This document shows positions 28,075 to 37,114 of a DNA stretch of 64,000 bases, piece by piece. How positions within the stretch are numbered: position 1 is the first letter of the stretch; the number at the start of each line of letters is the position of its first letter. The stretch comes from Catenulispora sp. EB89 (GTDB lineage: Bacteria; Actinomycetota; Actinomycetes; Streptomycetales; Catenulisporaceae): assembly GCF_041261445.1 (NCBI RefSeq), contig NZ_JBGCCU010000008.1, positions 248,001-312,000 on the forward strand, in the 5' to 3' direction. Below the pieces are notes generated by a model, which saw nothing but the letters and a program-made list of their open reading frames with translations, was not told the DNA's origin and made no database searches. Both the position numbers and the translations under genes were made by a program.

Positions 28075-29367
28075 TCAGAGTGCGGACGCGCGCAGAACCG
28101 TGAGCACGAGCGTCCGGGCGACCGCGACGATCTCCGCCACCGCGACCTGCTCCCGCGGGCTGTGCGCGAGTTCGACGTCGCCCGGGCCGAACTGCAACGT
28201 CGGGATGCCGGCCGCCGAGTACAGGCGCAGGTCGCTCCCGTACGGCACGCCCCGCTCGCGCGGACGCGGGCCGCCGGTGAGGTCGGCGTGCGCGGTCTGC
28301 ACCAGGTCGCGCAAGGGGTGGTCGGCGGGCAGCCGGCCGCTGGCGAACTGGCCGCCGGTCCAGGTCACCACTGCCGGGTGGTTCCGCAGCCAGGGGTCTT
28401 GCGCGCAGGCCTCTGCGACGCCGGACTCCAGGTCGGCGCGCGCCGCGGCCGGGTCCTCGCCGAGCCGGACGCCGAGCCTGCCCTCGGCGACCAGGAGGTC
28501 GGGCACGCTGCTCACCCAGCCGCCGGCCTGCAGGGTGCCGACGGACAGCGCGTAGGGGATCGGGTACTCGGCCATCAGCGGGTCGAGCGCGGCGCGGTCG
28601 TTGCGGCGGGCCTCCAGCCGCGCCAGTGCTGTGTGGATCGGCAGGTAGGCGTCGATCGCGCTGACGCCGACGTCGCGGGTGCTGGCGTGCGTGGCCTTGC
28701 CGGGGACCTCGATGCGGAACGTCAGCGCGCCGGCGTTCGCGGTCGCGAGGGTGCCGGAGGTCGGCTCGGTGATGATGCACGCGTCGCCGGTGTGGCCGCG
28801 TCGCAGGGTGCCGAAGGCGCCGAGTCCGCCGTCCTCCTCGCCGACGACGAAGTGCGCGGCGAGGCGTCCGCGCAGGCGCACGCCGCTGGCTCGGATCGCG
28901 GCGAGCGCGGCGAGGTTGGCGGCCAGGCCGGCTTTCATGTCGCAGGCGCCCCGGCCGTGGATCACCTCGCCGGTCGCGGCGTCGCCGGTGACGCGCGGCG
29001 TGAAGGGGTCGCCGTCCCACAGCGCGAGGTCGCCGGCCGGGACGACGTCGACGTGGCCCTGCAGGATCACGGTCGGCCCGTCGGCGTGCTCCGGCGTGGT
29101 CGCGACCAGACCCCACGCCTCCTGCCGCGGCGCCTCGGTGCCCGGGAAGCCGGGGTCGGCGCGGAGTTCGGACAGGTCCATCGGCCACAGGTCGACGTCC
29201 AGGCCGAGCCCGTCGAGCCGGCGAGCCAGCGTGTGCTGGAGCTCGGATTCGGCCGCGCTGCCGGTGACGCTGGGGACGGCGATGAGGTCGCGCAGGGTGG
29301 TGGCGATGCCGGGTTCGTCGAGGGCGGCGAGGGCGGCGGATTCGTCGGCGGTGAGGGTGGGAGGCAC
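28075..29367 (-). CDS. M20-family peptidase/deacylase (ArgE/DapE type)
   Basis: The 430-aa product begins at GTG with GGAAGG seven bases upstream. The di-zinc ligands of the family are visible: GHVDVVP (His, with the Asp two residues on), HGRGACDMKAG (bridging Asp), GEEDGG (general-base Glu and ligand Glu), and the C-terminal HSP-containing AHSPREQ. A lid/dimerisation domain (PGKATHAST) lies between. Family members hydrolyse N-acyl amino acids or dipeptides in the cytoplasm. The gene stands alone; its exact substrate is unknown. Confidence 0.9.
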   Translation of the reverse strand: MPPTLTADESAALAALDEPGIATTLRDLIAVPSVTGSAAESELQHTLARRLDGLGLDVDLWPMDLSELRADPGFPGTEAPRQEAWGLVATTPEHADGPTVILQGHVDVVPAGDLALWDGDPFTPRVTGDAATGEVIHGRGACDMKAGLAANLAALAAIRASGVRLRGRLAAHFVVGEEDGGLGAFGTLRRGHTGDACIITEPTSGTLATANAGALTFRIEVPGKATHASTRDVGVSAIDAYLPIHTALARLEARRNDRAALDPLMAEYPIPYALSVGTLQAGGWVSSVPDLLVAEGRLGVRLGEDPAAARADLESGVAEACAQDPWLRNHPAVVTWTGGQFASGRLPADHPLRDLVQTAHADLTGGPRPRERGVPYGSDLRLYSAAGIPTLQFGPGDVELAHSPREQVAVAEIVAVARTLVLTVLRASAL

Positions 29368-29397
29368 GCGTGGTCCTTCCGTCGGGGCGTGGTCGCC

Positions 29398-30090
29398 TTA
29401 CTGGTCGCGGATCGAAGACACCAGGCCCTGCTGATAGGCGAAGGCGACGGCCTGCGCACGGTCCCGGGCGCCGATCTTCGGCAGCAGGTGGTTGATGTGG
29501 CTCTTGACGGTCGTCTCGCTGACCGCCAACCGCTGCGCGATCTCGGCGTTGGCCAGGCCTCGTGCGATGAGCTCCAGCACCTGCGCCTCGCGCGGCGTCA
29601 GCCCGGCCGGCAGCGGCGGGTCCGCCTGCGTCTCCGTCGCTGTCGTCGTCGGTGCGGCGGCGATCGCCGCGATGGCATCCACGACGTGATGCTGCACCGC
29701 CGGATCGAGCACGGAGCGGTCGTCGACGACGTCCCGCAACGCCTGCTCGATCTGCTCACCGCCGGCATCCTTGGTGAGGTAGCCGCGTGCGCCGGCGCGC
29801 AGCGCGTCGAGGACCGAGCGGTCGTCGGCATAGGTGGTCAGCACGATCACCTTGATCCGCGGACACTCCTCCCGCAACACCCGGATCGCCGCCACCCCAT
29901 CGCGCCGAGGCATGCGCAAATCCATGAGCACGACATCAGGACTCAGCCGATGCGCCATGTCGATCGCCTCATCCCCATCAGCGGCTGTCCCCACCACCTC
30001 AACCCCCGGCAACAACCCGAGAACCAGCGCTAACCCCTCCCGCACCACCCGCTGATCATCAGCGGCCAGCACCCGAATCACCGCCCTCAC
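29398..30090 (-). CDS. NarL/LuxR-type response regulator
   Basis: The 230-aa product has a receiver domain (about 6-123; DDQ acidic pair, phospho-acceptor in VVLMDLRMPRRDG, Thr in VLTTYAD, Lys in YLTKDAG) and a LuxR HTH (about 168-225; TPREAQVLELIARGLANAEI). It is translationally coupled to the upstream kinase (GTGA). It is the natural partner of that kinase, and the divergent ABC exporter is the nearest likely target. Confidence 0.95.
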   Translation of the reverse strand: MRAVIRVLAADDQRVVREGLALVLGLLPGVEVVGTAADGDEAIDMAHRLSPDVVLMDLRMPRRDGVAAIRVLREECPRIKVIVLTTYADDRSVLDALRAGARGYLTKDAGGEQIEQALRDVVDDRSVLDPAVQHHVVDAIAAIAAAPTTTATETQADPPLPAGLTPREAQVLELIARGLANAEIAQRLAVSETTVKSHINHLLPKIGARDRAQAVAFAYQQGLVSSIRDQ

Positions 30091-31607
30091 ACCGGCACCC
30101 GCAACACGACCCGGAACCCGCCCCCGGTGGCGCCCGCGCTGAGCGTGCCGCCGAGGAGCTCGGCGCGCTCGCGCATGCCGGTAAGGCCGTAGCCGGTCGT
30201 GGCGGGCGCCGGAATCAGAGCCGGAGTTCCATGCGCCGCCACCGCACCAGCACCAACGCTCGCTTCCGAGCCGGCACTTGCCCCGGCGCTCATGCTTGCT
30301 GCCGAACTCATCCGCGCCCCCGAACTCGCCCCCGAGCCCGCACCTCCGCCGCTCGCCGCTGCATCCACCGAAGCTCGGGCCGGTGCCAGGTCAGCGGTTG
30401 CTGCCGAAACCATCGCCCCCGCGCCTGCCCTCGCTGCCGCGTTCACGCCGGCTGTCCCGCCGCCCGCCACCGCCCCCGCAGTCGCCGCCTCAGCCTCCGC
30501 CACCACCGCCCGCGCCGCGACCCCGTCCCCGCAGTCGAAATCCTCGACCGACAACAACACCTCGTCCGCCGCGTACGTCATCCGCACCTCGACCCGCGCG
30601 GCGCGCGCGTGCTTCACCACGTTCGTCAGCGCCTCCTGCGTCACGCGGTACACCGCCAGGCGCGCGTCGGGCGGGACTGTGCGGGGCGGGCCGGCGGCGG
30701 CGAATGTGCAGGGGATGCCGCTGTGCTGTTCGAACTGGCCCGTCAGGGTGCCGATGGCGTCCGGGCCGGGCAGCTGTTCGCCGCGCAGCATGCCGATCGC
30801 GTGCCGGGCTTCGGCGAGGCCGTCTTTGGCCAGTTCGTGGGCGCGGTTCACGACGTCCGGCAGGCGCGGGTCGTCGGGGGCGGCTCGGGCCAGCATGCGC
30901 GCGCCCTCCAGTTGCAGCATCAGCCCGGACAGCGAGTGCGCCAGCACGTCGTGCATCTCGCGCGCCAGGTGCTGGCGCTCGGCCATCGCCGCCGCGCGGG
31001 CCTGCGCGTCCCGGCTCTGCTCCAGCTCCGCCAGCAGCGCCTGGGCCTTGCACTTGGCGTCGCGCAGGCGCTGGAACATCGCCATCATCAGGCACACCGC
31101 GACGATCGGGAAGCACAGGACCGCGCTCTGCGCCAGCGACGTGTGCCGTTGCGCCTCGGCCGTGACCACCGCGAAGACGGCGACGGTGACGGCGGCCAGC
31201 GCCCGCGGCCGCTGGAACAGCCGGGCCGCGGCGATCAGCAGCAGCGTCCCCGCGCCGGGCAGCCCCGCGTTGCCGCGCTGCTGCACCCACAGCAGCGTGA
31301 AGGAGCCCGCCGCCAGCACCGCGACCAGCGGTATCAGCCGCCGTACCGGCGCCTCCAGGTTCACCACCGAGCCGAGCAGGCCGACGACCAGCGCGCCGAG
31401 CGCGACGGAGACCACCAGGCCGGCGCCGTGCCGGCCCGGGTGCGGATCGGTGCGCAGGGAGATCGCGATGCCGCCGATCGCCAGTCCCGTCGCCGACACG
31501 CCACGCAGGACGTACCGGTGGTCCTCCAGTCGCCAGCTCCCCATCAGGCTCACGATCAGGAGTGTAGGTCCCGGTCGCGGCGCGGTCATGGTGCGCAGGG
31601 TGGACAT
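30087..31607 (-). CDS. NarL-type sensor histidine kinase with a large insertion in the ATP lid
   Basis: About 506 aa from the ATG at 31607; the frame runs to 31631. An N-terminal membrane region of about five or six helices is followed by HisKA_3 (RQHLAREMHDVLAHSLSGLM, phospho-His) and a HATPase with N box RVTQEALTNVVKHA and G box TTGYGLTGMRERAELLGG. Between the D box (VEDFDCGDG) and the G box there are about 108 residues of Ala/Gly/Ser/Val low-complexity sequence (30205-30530) instead of the usual short ATP lid. Whether the ATPase is still active is unclear. Overlaps the response-regulator gene. Confidence 0.88.
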   Translation of the reverse strand: MSTLRTMTAPRPGPTLLIVSLMGSWRLEDHRYVLRGVSATGLAIGGIAISLRTDPHPGRHGAGLVVSVALGALVVGLLGSVVNLEAPVRRLIPLVAVLAAGSFTLLWVQQRGNAGLPGAGTLLLIAAARLFQRPRALAAVTVAVFAVVTAEAQRHTSLAQSAVLCFPIVAVCLMMAMFQRLRDAKCKAQALLAELEQSRDAQARAAAMAERQHLAREMHDVLAHSLSGLMLQLEGARMLARAAPDDPRLPDVVNRAHELAKDGLAEARHAIGMLRGEQLPGPDAIGTLTGQFEQHSGIPCTFAAAGPPRTVPPDARLAVYRVTQEALTNVVKHARAARVEVRMTYAADEVLLSVEDFDCGDGVAARAVVAEAEAATAGAVAGGGTAGVNAAARAGAGAMVSAATADLAPARASVDAAASGGGAGSGASSGARMSSAASMSAGASAGSEASVGAGAVAAHGTPALIPAPATTGYGLTGMRERAELLGGTLSAGATGGGFRVVLRVPV

Positions 31608-31785
31608 GATCCGCCGCACGCCTCCACCCACGGGTGGAAGCGGTCCGCCCGGCGCAGGAACCGGTCCGGCCCGCCGAAGTCCATCCGGGCGCCGATGACC
31701 GCGTGCCGGACCCGACCCGATACTCGGCTCATGCTCCTGACAAACGGCCCGTCACGCGGCCAGAAACGCATCCTGACCTGCGATC

Positions 31786-31801
31786 GGAGGTCTTGACCTC
31801 C
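31786..31801 (+). promoter_or_regulatory. Palindrome covering the ribosome binding site of the ABC gene
   Basis: GGAGGTCTTGACCTCC is a perfect palindrome two bases before the GTG start. GGAGG is the Shine-Dalgarno sequence and CCTCC can pair with it in the mRNA, so the element could gate translation. As DNA it could equally be an operator. Confidence 0.5.
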
Positions 31802-31802
31802 C

Positions 31803-32699
31803 GTGCCCGGACCCCTGCGACTACGACACCTGACCCGCCGCTTCGGCGCGCTCACCGCGCTCGACGACCTGACCTTCGACGTCCCGGCCGGCCAGGTCAC
31901 CGGCTTCCTCGGCCACAACGGCGCGGGCAAGACCACGACCATGCGCGCCGTCTTCGGCCTGACCGAGCTGGACTCCGGCGAGGTCCGCTGGGACGACGCG
32001 CCGCTGGGCCAGGACCAGCGCCGCCGCTTCGGCTACATGCCCGAGGAACGCGGCCTGTACCCGGCGATGCCGGTCGGCGACCAGCTCCGCTACCTCGGCC
32101 GCCTGCACGGCCTCAGCGCCCGGGCCGCCGAGCGCGCCGTCGACACCTGGCTGGAACGCCTCGGCCTGCCCGGCCGCGCCGCCAGCAAGGTCGAGGAGCT
32201 GTCCCACGGCAACCAGCAGCGCGTGCAACTGGCCGCCGCCCTCCTGCACGACCCGGACCTGCTGGTCCTCGACGAACCCCTGGCCGGCCTGGACCCGACC
32301 GGCATGGACGCGATCGGCGAGGTGCTGGTCGACCAGGCCCGCGCCGGCAAATGCGTGCTCTTCTCCAGCCACCAGCTCGATCAGGTCGAGGACCTGTGCG
32401 AGACCGTCGTCATCATCGCGCACGGACACCTGGTCGCGACCGGGACGGTGGACGAGCTCGCCGCCGGCGGCCCGCGCCGCCTCGTGGTGCGCGTCGAAGG
32501 AGACCGTGATGCCACGTGGGCCAAGGAGCTGCCGGGTGTCCACATCTCCGAATCGGAGCGCGGCGCCGTCCGCCTGGTCCTCGACGAGGAGACCGACAGC
32601 GACACGGTCCTGCGCGCGGCCATGACCGCCGGCCGGGTCACCGAATTCGTCTTCGAACGGCGCCGGCTGTCCGAAGTGTTCCGAGAGGCGATCGCGTGA
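31803..32699 (+). CDS. ABC transporter ATP-binding protein (NatA type)
   Basis: 298 aa from GTG. Walker A GHNGAGKTT, signature LSHGNQQRVQLA (SHGNQ instead of SGGQ, as in the NatA group), Walker B LLVLDEPLAGLD and an H-loop in SSHQLDQVED. A 70-residue C-terminal region follows. It overlaps the permease gene (GTGA). With that permease it probably forms an Na+/antibiotic/lipid exporter of the NatAB/ABC-2 kind. Divergent from the two-component system, which may control it. Confidence 0.92.
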   Translation: MPGPLRLRHLTRRFGALTALDDLTFDVPAGQVTGFLGHNGAGKTTTMRAVFGLTELDSGEVRWDDAPLGQDQRRRFGYMPEERGLYPAMPVGDQLRYLGRLHGLSARAAERAVDTWLERLGLPGRAASKVEELSHGNQQRVQLAAALLHDPDLLVLDEPLAGLDPTGMDAIGEVLVDQARAGKCVLFSSHQLDQVEDLCETVVIIAHGHLVATGTVDELAAGGPRRLVVRVEGDRDATWAKELPGVHISESERGAVRLVLDEETDSDTVLRAAMTAGRVTEFVFERRRLSEVFREAIA

Positions 32700-34105
32700 A
32701 GAACTCCCTGCCGTTCGTGCTGCTGGCGATCAGCGTCACGGTGACGGCGATCCGCGTCCGGTCCCGCTTGCGGGCCAGAGCCACGAGGGATGCGAAGTCT
32801 GCGATAGGCGCCAAAGACGCGAAGCCCAAGCGCCCGGCGCGCGCCTGGCTCGACAGCGACTTCATCACCGCCTCCCCGCGCGCCCACGAACTCGGCCTGG
32901 TCGCCGGGCGGGAACTGCGCGAGCGCCTGCGCGGCCGCCTCTTCCGCGTCGGTACGCTGCTGATCCTGGCAGCGGTCGCGGCGGCGATCGTGATCCCGAC
33001 CCTGCACAAGAACCACCCCACGCCGCAGAAGGTCGGCGTCGTCAGCACCCTGACACCCGTGGTGCGGTCCGCCGTCCAGGCCGCGGCCTCCGCCGCGGCC
33101 GCCGGCACCGGGACCACCGCCACCCTGATCACCGAACCGGACGCCGCCGCAGCGCGCGATGCCGTCCACGCCGGCCAGCTCACCGTCGCGGTCATCGACG
33201 ACCCGAACCAGGGCGTGAGTCTGCTGGTCGACAAGTCCCCGGATTCGAAAGCCACCTCCGTCACGGCGCAGTTCGTCCGCTCGCTGTCCGTGGTGCTCGG
33301 CGAGGACGCGTCCTTCCAATCCGCAGGCCTCTCCCCACAGCAGGCAGCGCAGGTCGCCGACACCAAGCCGTTGTCGATCAGCAGCCTGCAACCGGCCTCC
33401 AAGAAGCCGTCCGGCGCGTTCTCGGTCATCGGCATCGTCCTGATCTTCATGATGCTGACGCAGTACAACACCTGGACGCTGATGGGGGTGATGGAGGAGA
33501 AGTCCAGCCGCGTCGCCGAGGTCCTGCTGTCCGCAGTCCGCCCCGCACGCCTGCTGACCGGCAAGGTGCTGGGCATCGGCGTCGCGGCCTTCGCTCAGGC
33601 GGCGCTGATCGTCACCTTCGCCTTGGTCCTGGCCGAATCGGTCGGCTCGACGCTGATGCGGGGGAGCGGACCGCTGGCCGTGGCCGCGTCCCTGACCTGG
33701 CTGTTGCTCGGCTACGCCTTCTACAGCTGGGTCTACGCCGCCGCCGGTTCCCTGGCCGAGCGCCGCGACCAGGTCCAGAGCCTGGCGCTGCCGCTGAGCA
33801 TGCCGATCCTGTTCGGCTACGCGATCTCGCTGTCGACGATCACCGGCGGCGCGCCGTCCACGTTCTACCGCGTCCTGGCCTACCTGCCGCCGACCGCGCC
33901 CTTCGCGATGCCGACCTTGGTCGGGTTCGGCGACGTCGCGTGGTGGCAGTTCGCGGCCTCGGTCGTGATCAGCATCGCCGCGACGGTCGGCGTGGCGCGC
34001 TTCGCCGCCGTCGTGTACCGGCGCTCGATCCTGCGGACCGGCCGGCGCGTGGGCCTGCGCGATCTGTTCGGCGGCGGCCGCACGGCGTTCAGGGCCGCGA
34101 ATTAA
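32696..34105 (+). CDS. ABC-2 exporter permease (NatB type)
   Basis: 469 aa starting at a GTG that overlaps the ATPase stop. An N-terminal cytoplasmic stretch of about 80 residues with GLVAGRELRERLRGRLFRVG leads into a first helix, a long extracytoplasmic domain (about 105-235) and five or six C-terminal helices. MEEKSSRVAEVLLSAVRPARLLTGK is the characteristic ABC-2 (NatB) motif before the second helix. It pairs with the ATPase upstream. Confidence 0.9.
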   Translation: MKNSLPFVLLAISVTVTAIRVRSRLRARATRDAKSAIGAKDAKPKRPARAWLDSDFITASPRAHELGLVAGRELRERLRGRLFRVGTLLILAAVAAAIVIPTLHKNHPTPQKVGVVSTLTPVVRSAVQAAASAAAAGTGTTATLITEPDAAAARDAVHAGQLTVAVIDDPNQGVSLLVDKSPDSKATSVTAQFVRSLSVVLGEDASFQSAGLSPQQAAQVADTKPLSISSLQPASKKPSGAFSVIGIVLIFMMLTQYNTWTLMGVMEEKSSRVAEVLLSAVRPARLLTGKVLGIGVAAFAQAALIVTFALVLAESVGSTLMRGSGPLAVAASLTWLLLGYAFYSWVYAAAGSLAERRDQVQSLALPLSMPILFGYAISLSTITGGAPSTFYRVLAYLPPTAPFAMPTLVGFGDVAWWQFAASVVISIAATVGVARFAAVVYRRSILRTGRRVGLRDLFGGGRTAFRAAN

Positions 34106-34201
34106 AACAGTGTTCTGCGAAGCTTTGCCTGATTCGCCGAACCGGCTCCTCTCCGGTGCCGTTTCACCCCCGGAAGCCACCATCGGCATAAGGGGAAGAG
34201 C

Positions 34202-35383
34202 ATGCACCTACCGCGAATCAGCTCCGGCATCGCAGCGGCTGCCGTACTTGTGCTCGCAGCCGGGCCCGCCACGGCGGCCGGCGGATGGACGGCCGTCGCC
34301 GCGCCGCCGTCCGGGCAGAACGCGTTCCTGGTCGCCGCGGCCTCGACGTCGGACATCGACGCCTGGGCCGTCGGCAGCCAGGGTGGCGCCGGCACCACGA
34401 ACCTCGGCTCCAAGGCTCTGATCGACCACTGGGACGGTACCGCCTGGGGCCAGTCGGCGGTGCCGGCGGTCGGCGAGCCGACGGCAGCGCTGGACGCGGT
34501 CAGCGCCAGCGGGCCTTCCGACGCCTGGGCCGTGGGGCAGATGCGGCAGCAGCGCTACCAGTTCCTGCCGCTGGCGCTGCACTGGAACGGCAGCGCCTGG
34601 AGCACCGTGAACATCAGTGTTCTGGGATCCACCGAAGTCCTCGGTGTCGCGGACGTCAGCCGCACCGACGCCTACGCCTTCGGCAGCTACACCCACAGCG
34701 GCCAGGCGGCGCACTGGGACGGGACCGCCTGGACCACCTTCTCGCCGCCTCAGCCCGCCAACAACAACATGGGCGCCAGCCTGACCGCGATCTCCGCTGA
34801 CGGGCCCGACGACGTGTGGATGGTCGGCTCGGCGCTGGAGCAGATCGGTGCGAGCGCCTACCAGAACGAGCCGTACTCAGTGCACTGGGACGGTACGTCC
34901 TGGTCGCTCGTGCCGATGCCGCCGGTCGGCAGCAGCAACATCAACGCCGTTGACAACCTGTACGGCCTGAAGGCGAACAGCCCGACGGACGTGTGGGCCG
35001 TCGGCACGTCCGGCGTCATCGACTCCGTGGGGAGTTACAGCACCCTGATCGAGCACTGGAACGGAGCCACCTGGACCAAGGTCCCCAGCCCGAACGCGGG
35101 CACCGACCCGCTGCTGCACTCGGTGACTACCGCCGACGCGGCGAACAGCGTGTGGGCGGTCGGCGACGACGTGGTCCCCGGCACGACCCGGCGCCAGAGC
35201 CTGACGCTGCACTGGGACGGCAGCGTGTGGGCGGTCGTGGCCAGCCCGAACGCCGCCGGCGCGTCGACCACGCTCAGCGGTGTCACCACGACGCCCGGCG
35301 CGTCGATCGTGCACGCCGTGGGGTACTCGGACTCCGGGACCACGACCCCGCAGTACAACCCGTTCGCGCTGCGCAACGGCTGA
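34202..35383 (+). CDS. Secreted beta-propeller-like protein with DAWAVG/HWDG repeats
   Basis: The 393-aa precursor has a signal peptide ending near residue 23 (ATAAGG) and about six or seven repeats of roughly 50 residues. Each combines a strand D-[AV]-W-[AM]-V-G with a strand HWDG-[ST]-x-W. This looks like a propeller of the kind common in secreted actinobacterial proteins. No catalytic signature is visible. AGGGGAAGAGC precedes the ATG. Function unknown; ligand or protein binding is the most likely role. Confidence 0.75.
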   Translation: MHLPRISSGIAAAAVLVLAAGPATAAGGWTAVAAPPSGQNAFLVAAASTSDIDAWAVGSQGGAGTTNLGSKALIDHWDGTAWGQSAVPAVGEPTAALDAVSASGPSDAWAVGQMRQQRYQFLPLALHWNGSAWSTVNISVLGSTEVLGVADVSRTDAYAFGSYTHSGQAAHWDGTAWTTFSPPQPANNNMGASLTAISADGPDDVWMVGSALEQIGASAYQNEPYSVHWDGTSWSLVPMPPVGSSNINAVDNLYGLKANSPTDVWAVGTSGVIDSVGSYSTLIEHWNGATWTKVPSPNAGTDPLLHSVTTADAANSVWAVGDDVVPGTTRRQSLTLHWDGSVWAVVASPNAAGASTTLSGVTTTPGASIVHAVGYSDSGTTTPQYNPFALRNG

Positions 35384-35503
35384 TTCCTGTACCGCGGAAC
35401 CCGCCGTTATACCTGCCGCGAGACCCGCCGCGGCCCGCCGCGGTTCGCCGGGGATTTAGAACCCGTATACGCCGCTGTGGCCGGTGGTCCGTAACGTGCG
35501 GCT

Positions 35504-37114
35504 GTGAGAGCAGTCGCCGAGGGGCCGCTGGCCACCGTGAACAACTGGCTCAACCAGAACGTCGTGCCCGCGGGGGTGGTGACCGGCGCGGTCCTGGCCC
35601 TGGGCGGTGTCCTGTGGGCCACGCTGGTCAACCGGCGCCGGCTGACCTGGTCGGTGGTCTACGACGCGCCGATCAACATCGACGACCAGGATCTGTGGAC
35701 GATCAAGTCCGCGCAGACCAACGAGGGCATCGAAGTGCCGCAGCTGGTGGTCCTGGAGATCCGCAACGCCGGGCTGCTGGAGGTCCGCGAGGAGGACTGG
35801 GACAGCCGGCTGAAGTTCGCCTTCACCGGCGTGACCGTCGTGGACCTGAAGGTCCGCAACGACAGCTCGCACCGGCGGCACGGCACCGAGAACACCGACG
35901 GCGTGCGCGACCGCGTGGAGAAGCAGCGCTCCGAGGACCGGCGCGCGGCGGAGCGGGCCCGGAAGCTCACCGCGCGGTCCAGCGACGACGAGCGGCGCGC
36001 GGTGGAGCAGGCCGAGCTCGTCAAGCTGTTCCCCAAGGAGGAGAACCGGATCCAGCTGCCGCCGTTCAACCTCAACCGCGGCGCGAGCTTCCAGGTCATG
36101 GCGCTGCTGGACGGCCCCCGGGAGCGCAACGCCCCGATCGGCATCGTCCGCTCCGGCGACGTCACCGGCGGCCGCATCCACCGGGCCGGCGGCAACCGGC
36201 GCCGCCGCACCGCCTGGCAGTCGCTCGTGGCGGTGGTGGCGCTGGTGGCCGGGATCGGCGCCGGCGTGTGGGTCTCCAACAGAGCCCTGACACCGCGGGC
36301 CCTGTGCGCCTCCGGGCAGCTCCAGCTGGAGGGCTCCACCGCCTTCGCGCCGATCGCCACCATCGCCAAGAACGCCTACGAGCAGCAGTGCCCGAACGCG
36401 CACATCAGCGTCTCCCCGGTCGGCAGCGGCACCGGCCTGGACCAGTTCGGAACGCAGCTCGGCGCGGCCCGGGAGCTGGCGATGGTGGACGGCCCGCCGG
36501 ACACGACGCCGGCCGGCCTGACCCCGAAGCCGGTCGGCGTGGTCATCTTCGCGGTGGTGGCCAACCACGACGTGGCCGGCTCCCTGACCGCCGAGACGGT
36601 CCGCGGCCTGTTCACGGGCACCACGCCGCTGGGCACCTACAAGCTCGTCGGCCGCCCGGACGGCTCCGGTACCCGCACCGCGTTCCTGGACACCGTCGCG
36701 CAGACCCGCTCGAGCGTCGTGAGCGACACCCCTTGCCCCGCGTCGGACGACCCGGGCCCCAAGCCCAGCAGCTGCACCGCGGCGACCACCATGCAACTGC
36801 TCGCGTACGTCAACGCCACCCCCGGCGCCGTCGGCTACGCCGAGGCGGACGCGCTGCCGTTCTTCCCCTCGGTGGACGTGGTCGCCCTCGACGGCCGCCT
36901 CCCGACCCGCGACGACGCACTGCACCACGCGTATCCCTTCGTGGCCACGGAGAACCTGTTCGAAGCGGCGAACCGCTCGGACCTGGCGAACGACTTCGTG
37001 GGCTTCCTGACTTCGGACGCCATGGCCGGCCGGCTGCATGACGACGGGTTCATCCCGTGCTCGGAGATCGGGGGGGACGGACGTCTCGGGGATGTGCACC
37101 TGAGACCCGGCTGA
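35504..37114 (+). CDS. Membrane-anchored PstS-like substrate-binding-domain protein
   Basis: The 536-aa product begins with a transmembrane helix (about 15-35) and a cytoplasmic region of about 190 residues with a charged helix (RVEKQRSEDRRAAERARK). A second transmembrane helix (about 232-252) then leads to an extracellular PBP domain (about 265-536) with ASGQLQLEGSTAFAPIA and VSPVGSGTGLDQFGTQLGAA; the TGSGTG-type phosphate loop and RPDGSGTRTAF match the PstS/ModA superfamily. A binding protein tethered by two helices to a cytosolic domain looks like a receptor rather than a transporter component. No transporter is adjacent. Starts at GTG. Confidence 0.75.
   Translation: MRAVAEGPLATVNNWLNQNVVPAGVVTGAVLALGGVLWATLVNRRRLTWSVVYDAPINIDDQDLWTIKSAQTNEGIEVPQLVVLEIRNAGLLEVREEDWDSRLKFAFTGVTVVDLKVRNDSSHRRHGTENTDGVRDRVEKQRSEDRRAAERARKLTARSSDDERRAVEQAELVKLFPKEENRIQLPPFNLNRGASFQVMALLDGPRERNAPIGIVRSGDVTGGRIHRAGGNRRRRTAWQSLVAVVALVAGIGAGVWVSNRALTPRALCASGQLQLEGSTAFAPIATIAKNAYEQQCPNAHISVSPVGSGTGLDQFGTQLGAARELAMVDGPPDTTPAGLTPKPVGVVIFAVVANHDVAGSLTAETVRGLFTGTTPLGTYKLVGRPDGSGTRTAFLDTVAQTRSSVVSDTPCPASDDPGPKPSSCTAATTMQLLAYVNATPGAVGYAEADALPFFPSVDVVALDGRLPTRDDALHHAYPFVATENLFEAANRSDLANDFVGFLTSDAMAGRLHDDGFIPCSEIGGDGRLGDVHLRPG

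Noticed and set aside
34111-34131. Another AAGCTT-containing sequence resembling the ROK operator
   Set aside because: Only the AAGCTT core and two or three flanking bases match; the conserved TTGTTTC half is absent.
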